DNA of 64,000 nucleotides from assembly GCF_030846195.1 (NCBI RefSeq), contig NZ_JAVCWH010000001.1:372001-436000 (forward strand). Direction: 5' to 3'. Source of the DNA: Paracoccus yibinensis (GTDB lineage Bacteria > Pseudomonadota > Alphaproteobacteria > Rhodobacterales > Rhodobacteraceae). A model generated the notes under the pieces. That model saw only the letters and a list, made by a program, of their open reading frames with translations. It had not been told where the DNA came from and searched no databases. Positions 52,498-60,322 of this stretch are shown in pieces. Every line of letters begins with the position of its first letter. Position 1 is the stretch's first letter. Made by a program: the position numbers and the translations under genes.

Positions 52498-53306
52498 CCC
52501 CAGGCAGAATGGAACGCAGCATCGACACCATGCAGCCGGTCATCAGCGCGGAAAACATTTCCCTCACTTTCCAGACCGCCGATGGCCCGGTCCATGCGCT
52601 GAAGAACGTATCCCTGACCATCAACCAGGGCGATTTCGTCAGCTTCATCGGCCCGTCCGGCTGCGGCAAGACCACCTTCCTGCGCGCCATTGCCGCACTC
52701 GAAACCCCCACTGCCGGCACGCTGTCCGTCGCAGGCATGACCCCGGATCAGGCGCGGCGCAGGCGGGCCTATGGCTATGTCTTCCAGGCGCCGGGGCTTT
52801 ATCCGTGGCGGACGATTGCCGGGAACATCAGCCTGCCGCTGGAGATCATGGGCTTTGCAAGGCCGGACCGCCAGCAGCGGATCGCCCGCGTGCTGGATCT
52901 GGTGGACCTGGCCGGCTTTGGGGGCAAGTATCCCTGGCAATTGTCCGGCGGGATGCAGCAGCGTGCCTCGATCGCGCGCGCCTTGGCCTTTGACGCCGAC
53001 ATCCTGCTGATGGACGAACCCTTCGGCGCGCTTGATGAAATCGTGCGCGACCGCCTGAACGAGGCGCTGCTGGATCTGTGGAAGAAGACCGGCAAGACCA
53101 TCGGTTTTGTCACCCACTCGATCCCCGAGGCGGTGTATCTTTCCACGAAAATCGTCGTCATGTCGCCGCGTCCGGGCCGGATCACGCGGGTGATCGACAG
53201 CCCCCTGCCGCGCGACCGCCCGCTGGAAATCCGCGACACGCCCGAGTTCATCGCTCTGGCCCAGCAGGTGCGGGAAGGGCTGCGCGAGGGGCACAGCTAT
53301 GACTGA
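52494..53306 (+). CDS. NitT/TauT-type ABC transporter ATPase, putative pyrimidine import
   Basis: ATPase of an importer (270 aa): Walker A GPSGCGKTTF, Q-loop YVFQAPGLYPW, signature LSGGMQQR, Walker B ILLMDEPFGALD and switch His in FVTHSIPEA. It belongs to the SsuB/TauB group. The start at ATG 52494 overlaps the upstream stop; in-frame ATGs at 52509 and 52530 are alternatives and the last fits homologues best. It is followed by two permease genes and a binding protein. Pyrimidine or a related compound as substrate is inferred from the RutR-controlled context. Confidence 0.9.
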   Translation: MTPGRMERSIDTMQPVISAENISLTFQTADGPVHALKNVSLTINQGDFVSFIGPSGCGKTTFLRAIAALETPTAGTLSVAGMTPDQARRRRAYGYVFQAPGLYPWRTIAGNISLPLEIMGFARPDRQQRIARVLDLVDLAGFGGKYPWQLSGGMQQRASIARALAFDADILLMDEPFGALDEIVRDRLNEALLDLWKKTGKTIGFVTHSIPEAVYLSTKIVVMSPRPGRITRVIDSPLPRDRPLEIRDTPEFIALAQQVREGLREGHSYD

Positions 53307-54204
53307 GGCGGTTGCGCGGGGGAATGGTGGGGTGAACCCCACCCTACGGGCCTTGCCCATCCTGACCGTTCTGCTGGCGATCGTCGTAGTCTGGTATGGG
53401 GCGGCGGTCTGGATGAACGCGCCCTGGGTCCGCGACCAGGCGGCGCGGGCCGAGACCACGCTGACAACCGGCGACCTAATCCGCCAGACCCTGACGCTGG
53501 AACGCCCCGTCCTGCCCGCCCCGCATCAGGTGGCGGCGGGCTTGTGGGAGGGGATCGCGGGGCAAAAGATCACCTCGAAGCGCAGCCTGGTCTGGCATGG
53601 CTGGGTCACGCTGTCGGCCACGCTGGCGGGCTTTGCCATCGGGACCGTGGCGGGGATCCTTCTGGCCGTGGGGATCGTCCACAACCGCGCCATGGACCAG
53701 TCGGTCATGCCCTGGGCGGTGGCCAGCCAGACAGTGCCGATCCTCGCCATCGCGCCCATGGTGATCGTGGTCTTTGCCAGCATGGGCGTCACCGGGCTGC
53801 TGCCCAAGGCAATCATCGCGGCCTGGCTGTCCTTCTTTCCGGTGCTGGTGGGGATGGTAAAGGGCCTGCGCACGCCCGATGCGATGCAGCTTGACCTGAT
53901 GCACAGCTGGAACGCATCGCGCGCGCAGCAGTTCTGGCGGCTGCGGCTGCCCAGTTCGCTGCCTTATCTGTTCGCCAGCCTCAAGGTCGCCATTGCCGCC
54001 GCCCTGGTCGGCACCATCGTCGGCGAGCTTCCGGCAGGGGCCACCGCAGGCCTTGGCGCGCGGCTGCTGTCGGGCAGCTACTACGGCCAGACGGTGCAGA
54101 TCTGGTCGGCCCTATTCGCCGCCGCGATCCTGGCCGCCGTGCTGGTGATGCTGATCGGTGCGCTGGAGCGGCTGACCCTGCGCCGCATGGGGCTGGCGCG
54201 ATGA
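53299..54204 (+). CDS. ABC transporter permease (NitT/TauT type), first
   Basis: A 301-aa inner-membrane permease with about six helices. A polar stretch of roughly 50 residues follows the first helix (VWYGAAVWMNAP). The cytoplasmic EAA-like loop that contacts the ATPase is DLMHSWNASRAQQFWRLRLP. The start overlaps the ATPase stop by 8 bp and the stop overlaps the second permease as ATGA. Substrate inferred as for the ATPase. Confidence 0.9.
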   Translation: MTEAVARGNGGVNPTLRALPILTVLLAIVVVWYGAAVWMNAPWVRDQAARAETTLTTGDLIRQTLTLERPVLPAPHQVAAGLWEGIAGQKITSKRSLVWHGWVTLSATLAGFAIGTVAGILLAVGIVHNRAMDQSVMPWAVASQTVPILAIAPMVIVVFASMGVTGLLPKAIIAAWLSFFPVLVGMVKGLRTPDAMQLDLMHSWNASRAQQFWRLRLPSSLPYLFASLKVAIAAALVGTIVGELPAGATAGLGARLLSGSYYGQTVQIWSALFAAAILAAVLVMLIGALERLTLRRMGLAR

Positions 54205-55043
54205 GCGCGCTGCCCATCCTCGCCGTCTGGCTGGGGGCCATGACGTTGAACAGCTGGCTGGCGCGGTTCGATACCCGCGCGACCCGGCTGGCGGTGGCGC
54301 TGATCTTTGGCGCCACGATCCTGGTGCTGTGGGAAATGGCGGTGCGCATCTATGCCGTCCCGCCCGTGATCCTGCCCGCGCCCAGCCAGATTGGCGCCAG
54401 CTTTGCGGCGAACACCCAGATCCTGTGGACCGACTTCGTGCAGACAATCGTAAAGGGCGCGCTGACCGGCTGGCTGATCGGCGCGCTTGCCGCCGTGCTG
54501 ACCGCCATTGCCATCGACCGCAGCCCCTTCCTGCAGCGCGGGCTGCTGCCCATCGGCAATTTCGTGGCGGCCCTGCCCATTGTCGGCATCGCGCCGATCC
54601 TGGTGATGTGGTTCGGCTTCGACTGGCAATCCAAGGCGGCGGTGGTCGTGGTGATGGTCTTCTTCCCCATCCTGGTGAACATGGTGGCGGGGCTTGCCGC
54701 GACCGATCCGATGCAACGCGACCTGATGGCGACCTGGGCCGCACCCTATGGCGCAAGCCTGTGGAAGCTGCGCCTGCCCGCCGCCATGCCCTTCCTGTTC
54801 AACGGGCTGAAGATCACCACCACGCTGGCCCTGATCGGTGCCATCGTGGCGGAATTCTTCGGCAGCCCGACCAAGGGCATGGGATTCAGGATCTCGACCG
54901 CCGTAGGGCGGCTGGACCTGCCGCTGGTCTGGGCGGAAATCCTTGTGGCGGCCATTGCCGGGTCGCTGTTCTATGGCATCGTGGCGCTGATCGAAAAGAA
55001 GGTGACGTTCTGGCACCCGTCGCAGCGCCGTCAACGGGGCTGA
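54201..55043 (+). CDS. ABC transporter permease (NitT/TauT type), second
   Basis: A 280-aa inner-membrane permease, the partner of the preceding one. Its EAA loop is DLMATWAAPYGASLWKLRLP, followed by the conserved MPFLFNGLKI. ATG 54201 overlaps the previous stop by 4 bp. Two different permeases imply a heterodimeric membrane channel. Confidence 0.9.
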   Translation: MSALPILAVWLGAMTLNSWLARFDTRATRLAVALIFGATILVLWEMAVRIYAVPPVILPAPSQIGASFAANTQILWTDFVQTIVKGALTGWLIGALAAVLTAIAIDRSPFLQRGLLPIGNFVAALPIVGIAPILVMWFGFDWQSKAAVVVVMVFFPILVNMVAGLAATDPMQRDLMATWAAPYGASLWKLRLPAAMPFLFNGLKITTTLALIGAIVAEFFGSPTKGMGFRISTAVGRLDLPLVWAEILVAAIAGSLFYGIVALIEKKVTFWHPSQRRQRG

Positions 55044-55068
55044 AAACCCCAACACAGGAGAGGGAAGA

Positions 55069-56049
55069 ATGAAGACATTGATGCTGGGCACCGCCATCGC
55101 CTTGGCCGCGGGCACCGCAGGCGCCCAGGAACTGACCCTGCAACTGAAATGGGTCACACAGGCGCAGTTCGCGGGCTACTACGTCGCCAAGGACAAGGGC
55201 TTCTACGAGGAAGAAGGCCTCGACGTCACCATCCTGCCCGGCGGTCCCGACATCGCGCCCACGCAGGTGCTGGCGGGCGGCGGCGCGGATGTGATCGTCG
55301 AATGGATGCCCGCCGCCCTCGCCGCGCGGGAAAAGGGCCTGCCCCTGGTCAATATCGCCCAGCCCTTCAAGGCGTCCGGCATGATGCTGACCTGCCTCAA
55401 GGAAAGTGGCATCACCGATCCCAAGACCGACTTCAAGGGCAAGACCCTGGGCGTCTGGTTCTCGGGCAACGAATACCCCTTCCTGTCCTGGATGAGCCAG
55501 CTTGGCCTTTCGACCGAAGGCGGGCCGGATGGCGTCACGGTCCTGAAGCAGGGCTTCAACGTCGATCCTCTGCTGCAGAAACAGGCGGCCTGCATCAGCA
55601 CCATGACCTATAACGAATACGGCCAGATCCTGGACGCCGGGATCGCGCCCGAGGATCTGGTGACCTTCAAGTATGAGGATCAGGGCGTCGCCACGCTGGA
55701 GGACGGCCTTTATGTCCTGCAAAGCACGCTGGAGGATGACGCCAAGGTCACCGATCTGGTGAAATTCGTCCGCGCCAGCATGAAGGGCTGGAAATACGCC
55801 GAGGAACACCCCGAGGAAGCCGCCCAGATCGTGCTGGACAATGACGAGACCGGCGCGCAGACGCTGGACCATCAGGTCCGCATGGTCACGGAAATCGGCA
55901 AGCTGACGGCAGGCAGCGACGGCACCCTGGACGAGGGTGACTATCAGCGGACCGTGGACACGCTGATGGCGGGCGGATCCGACCCGGTGATCTCGAAGGC
56001 GCCGGAAGGGGCCTTCACCCACCTGATCACCGACCGCGCCTTCGACTGA
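55069..56049 (+). CDS. ABC transporter substrate-binding protein, NMT1/THI5-like
   Basis: A 326-aa periplasmic binding protein with signal peptide MKTLMLGTAIALAAGTAGAQ and the family start LTLQLKWVTQAQFAGYYVA. The fold is that of NMT1/THI5 and ThiY proteins, some of which bind pyrimidine thiamin precursors. Together with the RutR-linked operon this favours a pyrimidine-like ligand, but a thiamin precursor cannot be excluded from sequence. The ribosome site AGGAGAGGGA precedes ATG 55069. Confidence 0.9.
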   Translation: MKTLMLGTAIALAAGTAGAQELTLQLKWVTQAQFAGYYVAKDKGFYEEEGLDVTILPGGPDIAPTQVLAGGGADVIVEWMPAALAAREKGLPLVNIAQPFKASGMMLTCLKESGITDPKTDFKGKTLGVWFSGNEYPFLSWMSQLGLSTEGGPDGVTVLKQGFNVDPLLQKQAACISTMTYNEYGQILDAGIAPEDLVTFKYEDQGVATLEDGLYVLQSTLEDDAKVTDLVKFVRASMKGWKYAEEHPEEAAQIVLDNDETGAQTLDHQVRMVTEIGKLTAGSDGTLDEGDYQRTVDTLMAGGSDPVISKAPEGAFTHLITDRAFD

Positions 56050-56065
56050 TCCATCTTCTGTGCGT

Positions 56066-56116
56066 AAATATCCTCGGGGGGATCTCCGAAGGAGATGGGG
56101 GGCAGACAGCCCCCCT
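56066..56116. repeat. intergenic hairpin element with GGATATTT, copy 2 (inverted), possible terminator
   Basis: Read on the minus strand it shares the CCCCC-GAGGATATTT end with copy 1. It holds two hairpins: ATCTCC-GAA-GGAGAT (about 56082-56096) and GGGGGGC-AGACA-GCCCCCC (about 56097-56115), the latter followed by TTCTTCG. It probably ends the transporter operon. Confidence 0.6.
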
Positions 56117-56165
56117 TCTTCGTCGCCCCTTGCAACCCCAGGGGCCGCGCGCCATAGCACCGCGC

Positions 56166-56768
56166 ATGAGCCTGCCGCCCGCGAAACACAGCTTCACCGA
56201 TGACGCCCAGGGCATCGCCTTCGGCAGCTTCATGGCCGCCGTCAGCCTGGTGCTGCTGACGCATCTGGGCTTTGTGACCGGCCAGACGGCGGGCTTGGCG
56301 ATCCTGATATCCTATGCGGCCGGCTGGCCCTTCGGGCTGGTGTTCTTTGTCATCAACCTGCCCTTCTACTGGCTGGGCTTGAAACGCTTCGGCCCCACCT
56401 TCGTCGCCAAAAGCTTCATGGCCGTGGCCATCGTCTCGGCCCTTGCGATGATCCTTCCCGATTACCTTCATTTCGGCCAGACCCACCCGGCCGTGGGTGC
56501 GGTGCTGGTGGGTTGCCTGACCGGCGCTGGCATGATCGCGCTGTTTCGTCATGGCGCATCGCTGGGCGGGATCGGGATTGTCGGTCTTTACATCCAGGAT
56601 GCGACGGGCTTTCGCGCAGGTTGGGTGCAACTGGGCTTCGACGCGCTTCTGTTCGCGGTCGCGCTGACGCTGCGCGATTCCGTAACGGTGGGGTGGAGTT
56701 TCCTGGGGGCCCTGATCCTGAACCTGACCATCGCGGTGAACCACCGCAGGGACCGCTATATCGCTTGA
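56166..56768 (+). CDS. YitT-family membrane protein
   Basis: A 200-aa integral membrane protein with five to six helices and the YitT (DUF161-type) pattern HLGFVTGQTAGLAILISY, GLVFFVINLPFYWLG and GASLGGIGIVGLYIQ. Function of the family is unknown. ATG 56166 has no clear ribosome site. It lies after the transporter terminator and converges on the PepSY-like gene, so it is probably an independent unit. Confidence 0.82.
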   Translation: MSLPPAKHSFTDDAQGIAFGSFMAAVSLVLLTHLGFVTGQTAGLAILISYAAGWPFGLVFFVINLPFYWLGLKRFGPTFVAKSFMAVAIVSALAMILPDYLHFGQTHPAVGAVLVGCLTGAGMIALFRHGASLGGIGIVGLYIQDATGFRAGWVQLGFDALLFAVALTLRDSVTVGWSFLGALILNLTIAVNHRRDRYIA

Positions 56769-56803
56769 AGGGATGGGGCGGCTTCCCGCCCCGCCCCCGG
56801 TAT

Positions 56804-57796
56804 TCAGCGGGCCATTTCGCGCACCACCTCTCCCTGAGGATCCAGTTCCAGCGTCACCGCCTCGCCCTGCGGGTTGGTCGCATCCAGCAGCAGGCGCGGG
56901 CCATGGGCGTGCAAAAGGCCAAGTCCGCTATACCCCGCCCCGGTCAGCCGCTGATTGACGGCCACGGTATCGAAGTCGGCAGGGATCGCGGCCGGGCCGC
57001 CGCCGTTGCGGCCCATGGGACGCGCTTCATGCGGTCCGTCGCCATGCCTGGCGTGATTGCCGGGACCTGCGCCGTGGTCACCGTGGCCAGGTCCGCGATC
57101 GCTGCGGCGCTCGTCACGCCGGTCGCCGCGCGGCCCATCCTCGCGGCCAAAGCGCAGCACGCGACCGTCCGCGTCGAATTCGGCGCGCATGTCCTCGCCA
57201 TTGGCATCTTCGCCCTTGACCGTCACGCGTCCGTTGCGATTGCCGATCTCGTCGATGCGGTCGAACTGTGCGATCACCTCATTGTCGCGCACGGCCTGGG
57301 GCAGCAGCGCATTGACCAGTTCGGCGGGGATTGCGGCATCATCCATCTCTACCTCGACCAGCGTGTTCTGGCGGTCGAATTTCACCTCGATCTCGGCTCC
57401 GCTGGACTGGCGACCCTTGATCTCGACGTGATCGGGACGTTGCTTCACCTCGGTGATGGACCCGAACAGACCCATGACCTGCTGGCCGCGCAGATCGGCG
57501 GGCACCAGGGCGTCGGTCAGCGACTGCGGCAAGGCGCCGTTGTCGGCCTCGACCTCGACCAGATTGCCGGCCATGTCGATCCTGGCCTCGATGTCGATAC
57601 CATCGGCGGTGCGTCCCTCGATCTCGCGCATTCCGTCGCGCTTGGTGTCGATTTCCAGGTTGCCCAGGTTCAGGCCGGCCAAGGGTGCGGGCAGGTCAGC
57701 CGGCGCAGGCGCCGCGGTCTGCGCCATCGCGCCCGTGCCGATCCCGGCAATCAGCGCCAGAATCGCGGCCGAAGTGGTGAATGTGCGAATGGCCAT
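56804..57796 (-). CDS. exported PepSY-like repeat protein with a His/Arg/Gly-rich linker
   Basis: A 330-aa exported protein: signal peptide TFTTSAAILALIAGIGTGAM then AQ. Four related beta-rich units follow (EIEGRTADGIDIEARID, VEIKGRQSSGAEIEVKFD, VTVKGEDANGEDMRAEFD and, at the C-terminus, LLLDATNPQGEAVTLELD), each ending in a short strand like that of PepSY domains. Between units 3 and 4 is a low-complexity stretch rich in Gly, Arg, Asp and His (about residues 215-265). It is divergent from a small PepSY gene and a two-component system, so it may be a target or partner of that system. Confidence 0.75.
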   Translation of the reverse strand: MAIRTFTTSAAILALIAGIGTGAMAQTAAPAPADLPAPLAGLNLGNLEIDTKRDGMREIEGRTADGIDIEARIDMAGNLVEVEADNGALPQSLTDALVPADLRGQQVMGLFGSITEVKQRPDHVEIKGRQSSGAEIEVKFDRQNTLVEVEMDDAAIPAELVNALLPQAVRDNEVIAQFDRIDEIGNRNGRVTVKGEDANGEDMRAEFDADGRVLRFGREDGPRGDRRDERRSDRGPGHGDHGAGPGNHARHGDGPHEARPMGRNGGGPAAIPADFDTVAVNQRLTGAGYSGLGLLHAHGPRLLLDATNPQGEAVTLELDPQGEVVREMAR

Positions 57797-57923
57797 ATCG
57801 GTATCCTTTCCAGTTTTGCGGGCGGCAAGGCCCTGACGAATCATGTTCTAGCAAGTCGTCGCCGAACGGATCGCCAATGGCCTGTTTGGTTTCCATTTGG
57901 GTTTCCGCCGCTATGCTGGCGCC

Positions 57924-58256
57924 ATGAACCCGACCCGCGCCCTTGCCCTGATCCTTGCGACCTGCGCCCCCGCGGCGGGACAGGAAGTCGCGCCGCAGAT
58001 CATCGAACAGTTCCAGCCCTTGCCCTTCCACGAGATCGCCGCATCGGTATCCGACCGCTATGAAGGCAGGCTGTTGGCTGCCGATACCCGCGCGCCGGTG
58101 CCGCATGAACGCGACCTGGGGGCGGAGCTGGTCTATGAGTTCCGGCTTCTGACCCCACAGGGCAACCTGCTGGACATCCGCATCGATGCCCGCAGCGGAC
58201 GCTTTCTGTCGGTGTCGGGACGGGGCCAGCTGGAAGCCCGCAAGCCGGTGAAATGA
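57924..58256 (+). CDS. small exported PepSY domain protein
   Basis: A 110-aa periplasmic protein: signal peptide PTRALALILATCAPAAG, then one PepSY-like unit ending LLDIRIDARSGRFLSVSGRG. It lies 10 bp before the response-regulator gene, in the same direction. PepSY proteins are frequently encoded beside PhoP/PhoQ-like systems and are thought to act as periplasmic inhibitors or sensors; this is inferred here. Confidence 0.82.
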   Translation: MNPTRALALILATCAPAAGQEVAPQIIEQFQPLPFHEIAASVSDRYEGRLLAADTRAPVPHERDLGAELVYEFRLLTPQGNLLDIRIDARSGRFLSVSGRGQLEARKPVK

Positions 58257-58266
58257 AGGAACCCCC

Positions 58267-58929
58267 ATGCGTGCCTTGATCGTCGAGGATGATCCCCTGT
58301 TGTCCGGGCAACTGGCCGCCGCATTGCGCGACGCGGGCTTTGTCACGGACTGCGCGGCGGATGGCCAGCAGGGGGAATACCTGGGGGCTACGGAATCCTA
58401 TGACGTCGCCGTTTTGGATCTCGGCCTGCCCGGGATGCCCGGGATCGAGGTTCTGACCCGCTGGCGCGATGCAGGATTGGCGATGCCGGTCCTGATCCTG
58501 ACCGCGCGGGGCGACTGGACCGACAAGGTGGCCGGTTTCCGCGCCGGGGCCGACGACTACGCGGTCAAGCCCTTCCGCCTGGACGAGGTCGTCCTGCGGT
58601 GCCAGACCCTGATCCGGCGCGCGGCAGGCCATGCCCGCCCGGTGATCCGCGCCGGTGCCCTGATGCTGGACAGCCAGTTGGGCGTCATCACCCGGGACGG
58701 CGTGGCGCTGAAGCTGACCGGGTTCGAGACGCGGATCCTGTCCTATCTGCTGCTGCACCAGAACCGCGTCGTCAGCCGCACCGAACTGTCCGACCACCTG
58801 TACGAAGCCGAATCAGACCGCGACTTCAAATCCATCGAGGTCGTGATCGGCCGGTTGCGCCGCAAGGTCGGCGACGGCGTGATCGAAACCCGCCGCGGCG
58901 AAGGCTATCTGCTGCGGGCGCCTGCATGA
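58267..58929 (+). CDS. OmpR/PhoP-family response regulator
   Basis: A 220-aa response regulator. The receiver domain has the acidic pair VEDDP, the phosphorylation site Asp51 in AVLDLGLPG, LTARG and the Lys of DYAVKPF. The winged-helix output domain ends in VVIGRLRRKVGDGVIETRRG. The ribosome site AAGGA precedes the ATG, and the stop overlaps the kinase start as ATGA (58926-58929). Confidence 0.93.
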   Translation: MRALIVEDDPLLSGQLAAALRDAGFVTDCAADGQQGEYLGATESYDVAVLDLGLPGMPGIEVLTRWRDAGLAMPVLILTARGDWTDKVAGFRAGADDYAVKPFRLDEVVLRCQTLIRRAAGHARPVIRAGALMLDSQLGVITRDGVALKLTGFETRILSYLLLHQNRVVSRTELSDHLYEAESDRDFKSIEVVIGRLRRKVGDGVIETRRGEGYLLRAPA

Positions 58930-60224
58930 TGCGATCGATCCGGGGGCGGCTGCTTCTTCTCGCGGCCGTCTGGCTGGCAGCCGCCCTGCTGGCGGCATTC
59001 CTGTTCATCTCCTCGCTGCTAAGGGATTTCATCACCGACCGGTTCGACGCCGAAATGGCGGCTGTCGCGGACGGATTGATCGCCTCGCTGGACTTGAATG
59101 ACGAAGGCCGGATCGAACTGGACGATCCGCCGACGGATCCCCGCTTCCGGCTGCCGTTCAGTGGCTGGTACTGGCAGGTCGCATCGGAAGCCGGGGTCAT
59201 CGCCCGGTCGGATTCGCTGCTGGATGGACTGCTGCGGGGACCGGAGGGCGACTTCTCGGGCGGGCTGGGGGTCGGCGCGGATGGCGCGGTCCTGCGCGTC
59301 TTGCGCCGTCAGGTGACGCTACCCGACGAGGCGGTGCGGATTGCCGTGACCGTCACCGCGCCCCGCGCCCAGATCGACGACAGCCTGCGCCAGATCAGCC
59401 GTCCGCTGGGGGTCGCGCTTGCCGCGCTGGGGGTCGTGCTGGCCTTGGCCAGCGTGGTGCAGGTGACGGCAGGACTGACCAGCCTGAACCGTCTGCGGCG
59501 CGACCTGGCCCGGGTCCGCGCGGGAACCAGCGACCGTCTGGCCCTGCCCGATGTCAGCGAATTGCGCCCCCTGACGGCGGAGATCAACGCGGCCCTTGAC
59601 CAGAACGCAGACCTTCTCGCCCGGTCGCGCCAGCATCTGGGAAACCTGGCCCATTCGCTGAAAACGCCCCTGGCATCGCTGGCGAATGAACTGCCCCTGG
59701 ATCATCGTGGTCAGGCACTGATCACCCGCATGGACCGGCTGATCGGCTGGCATCTTCGCCGCGCCCGATCCGCCGGTCCGCGCGCCCTGGGACAGCGCAC
59801 GCCCGTGCGGCCGGTCATCGACGACATCCTGATGGTCCTTCGGTGGCCGATGCAGGACAAGGGCATGACCGCCCAGGTCGACTGTCCAGACGATGCCGCC
59901 TTCGCGGGCGAGCGGCAGGATCTGGAGGAGATGATCGGCAACCTTTGCGACAACGCCGTGAAATGGGGTCGCTCTCATCTGGCGATCACCGTTTCCCAAT
60001 CCCCCGGGCTGACCATCCGCATCGACGATGACGGTCCCGGCATGGTGGAAACCGACGCCCCCCGCGCCCTGATCCGGGGTGGACGGCTGGATGAACACGG
60101 CGCCTCGGGGTCAGGACTGGGCCTTGCCATCGTGGCGGACCTGGCGGCGCTGCACGGCGGCGGCCTGCGGCTGGAACGGTCGGCCCTGGGCGGGCTGGCG
60201 GCCGTTCTGGAACTGCCTGCCTGA
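58926..60224 (+). CDS. PhoQ-like sensor histidine kinase
   Basis: A 432-aa membrane kinase. First helix LLLLAAVWLAAALLAAFLFI, a periplasmic sensor of about 120 residues, second helix LGVALAALGVVLALASVVQV, a HAMP-like linker, the H-box GNLAHSLKTPLASL with the phosphorylated His, the N-box NLCDNAVKWG and the G-boxes DDDGPGM and GSGLGLAIV. The periplasmic domain has several acidic residues (DEGRIELDDPPTD) as in Mg- or cation-sensing kinases; the signal is unknown. Coupled to the response regulator by ATGA. Confidence 0.92.
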   Translation: MMRSIRGRLLLLAAVWLAAALLAAFLFISSLLRDFITDRFDAEMAAVADGLIASLDLNDEGRIELDDPPTDPRFRLPFSGWYWQVASEAGVIARSDSLLDGLLRGPEGDFSGGLGVGADGAVLRVLRRQVTLPDEAVRIAVTVTAPRAQIDDSLRQISRPLGVALAALGVVLALASVVQVTAGLTSLNRLRRDLARVRAGTSDRLALPDVSELRPLTAEINAALDQNADLLARSRQHLGNLAHSLKTPLASLANELPLDHRGQALITRMDRLIGWHLRRARSAGPRALGQRTPVRPVIDDILMVLRWPMQDKGMTAQVDCPDDAAFAGERQDLEEMIGNLCDNAVKWGRSHLAITVSQSPGLTIRIDDDGPGMVETDAPRALIRGGRLDEHGASGSGLGLAIVADLAALHGGGLRLERSALGGLAAVLELPA

Positions 60225-60252
60225 AACTTCCGCAAATCCGTTTCCAGGAAGT

Positions 60253-60268
60253 TTTACCATTTGATAAA
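60253..60268. promoter_or_regulatory. degenerate RutR-like operator before preT
   Basis: TTTACCATTTGATAAA agrees with the operator TTGACCATTTGGTCAA in 13 of 16 positions. It lies 54 bp before the preT start, a suitable position for repression. It suggests that preTA shares the regulator with the genes at 49-56 kb. Confidence 0.55.
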
Positions 60269-60322
60269 AAATTCGGCCTGTGTCAGCCTGATTCTTGCCA
60301 ACAGGTGAGCCAGGAGACGTAA

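Noticed and set aside
56775..56792. GGGGCGG-CTTC-CCGCCCC hairpin between the convergent YitT and PepSY-like genes
   Set aside because: It has no T tract and GC-rich inverted repeats of this size are frequent by chance in this genome.
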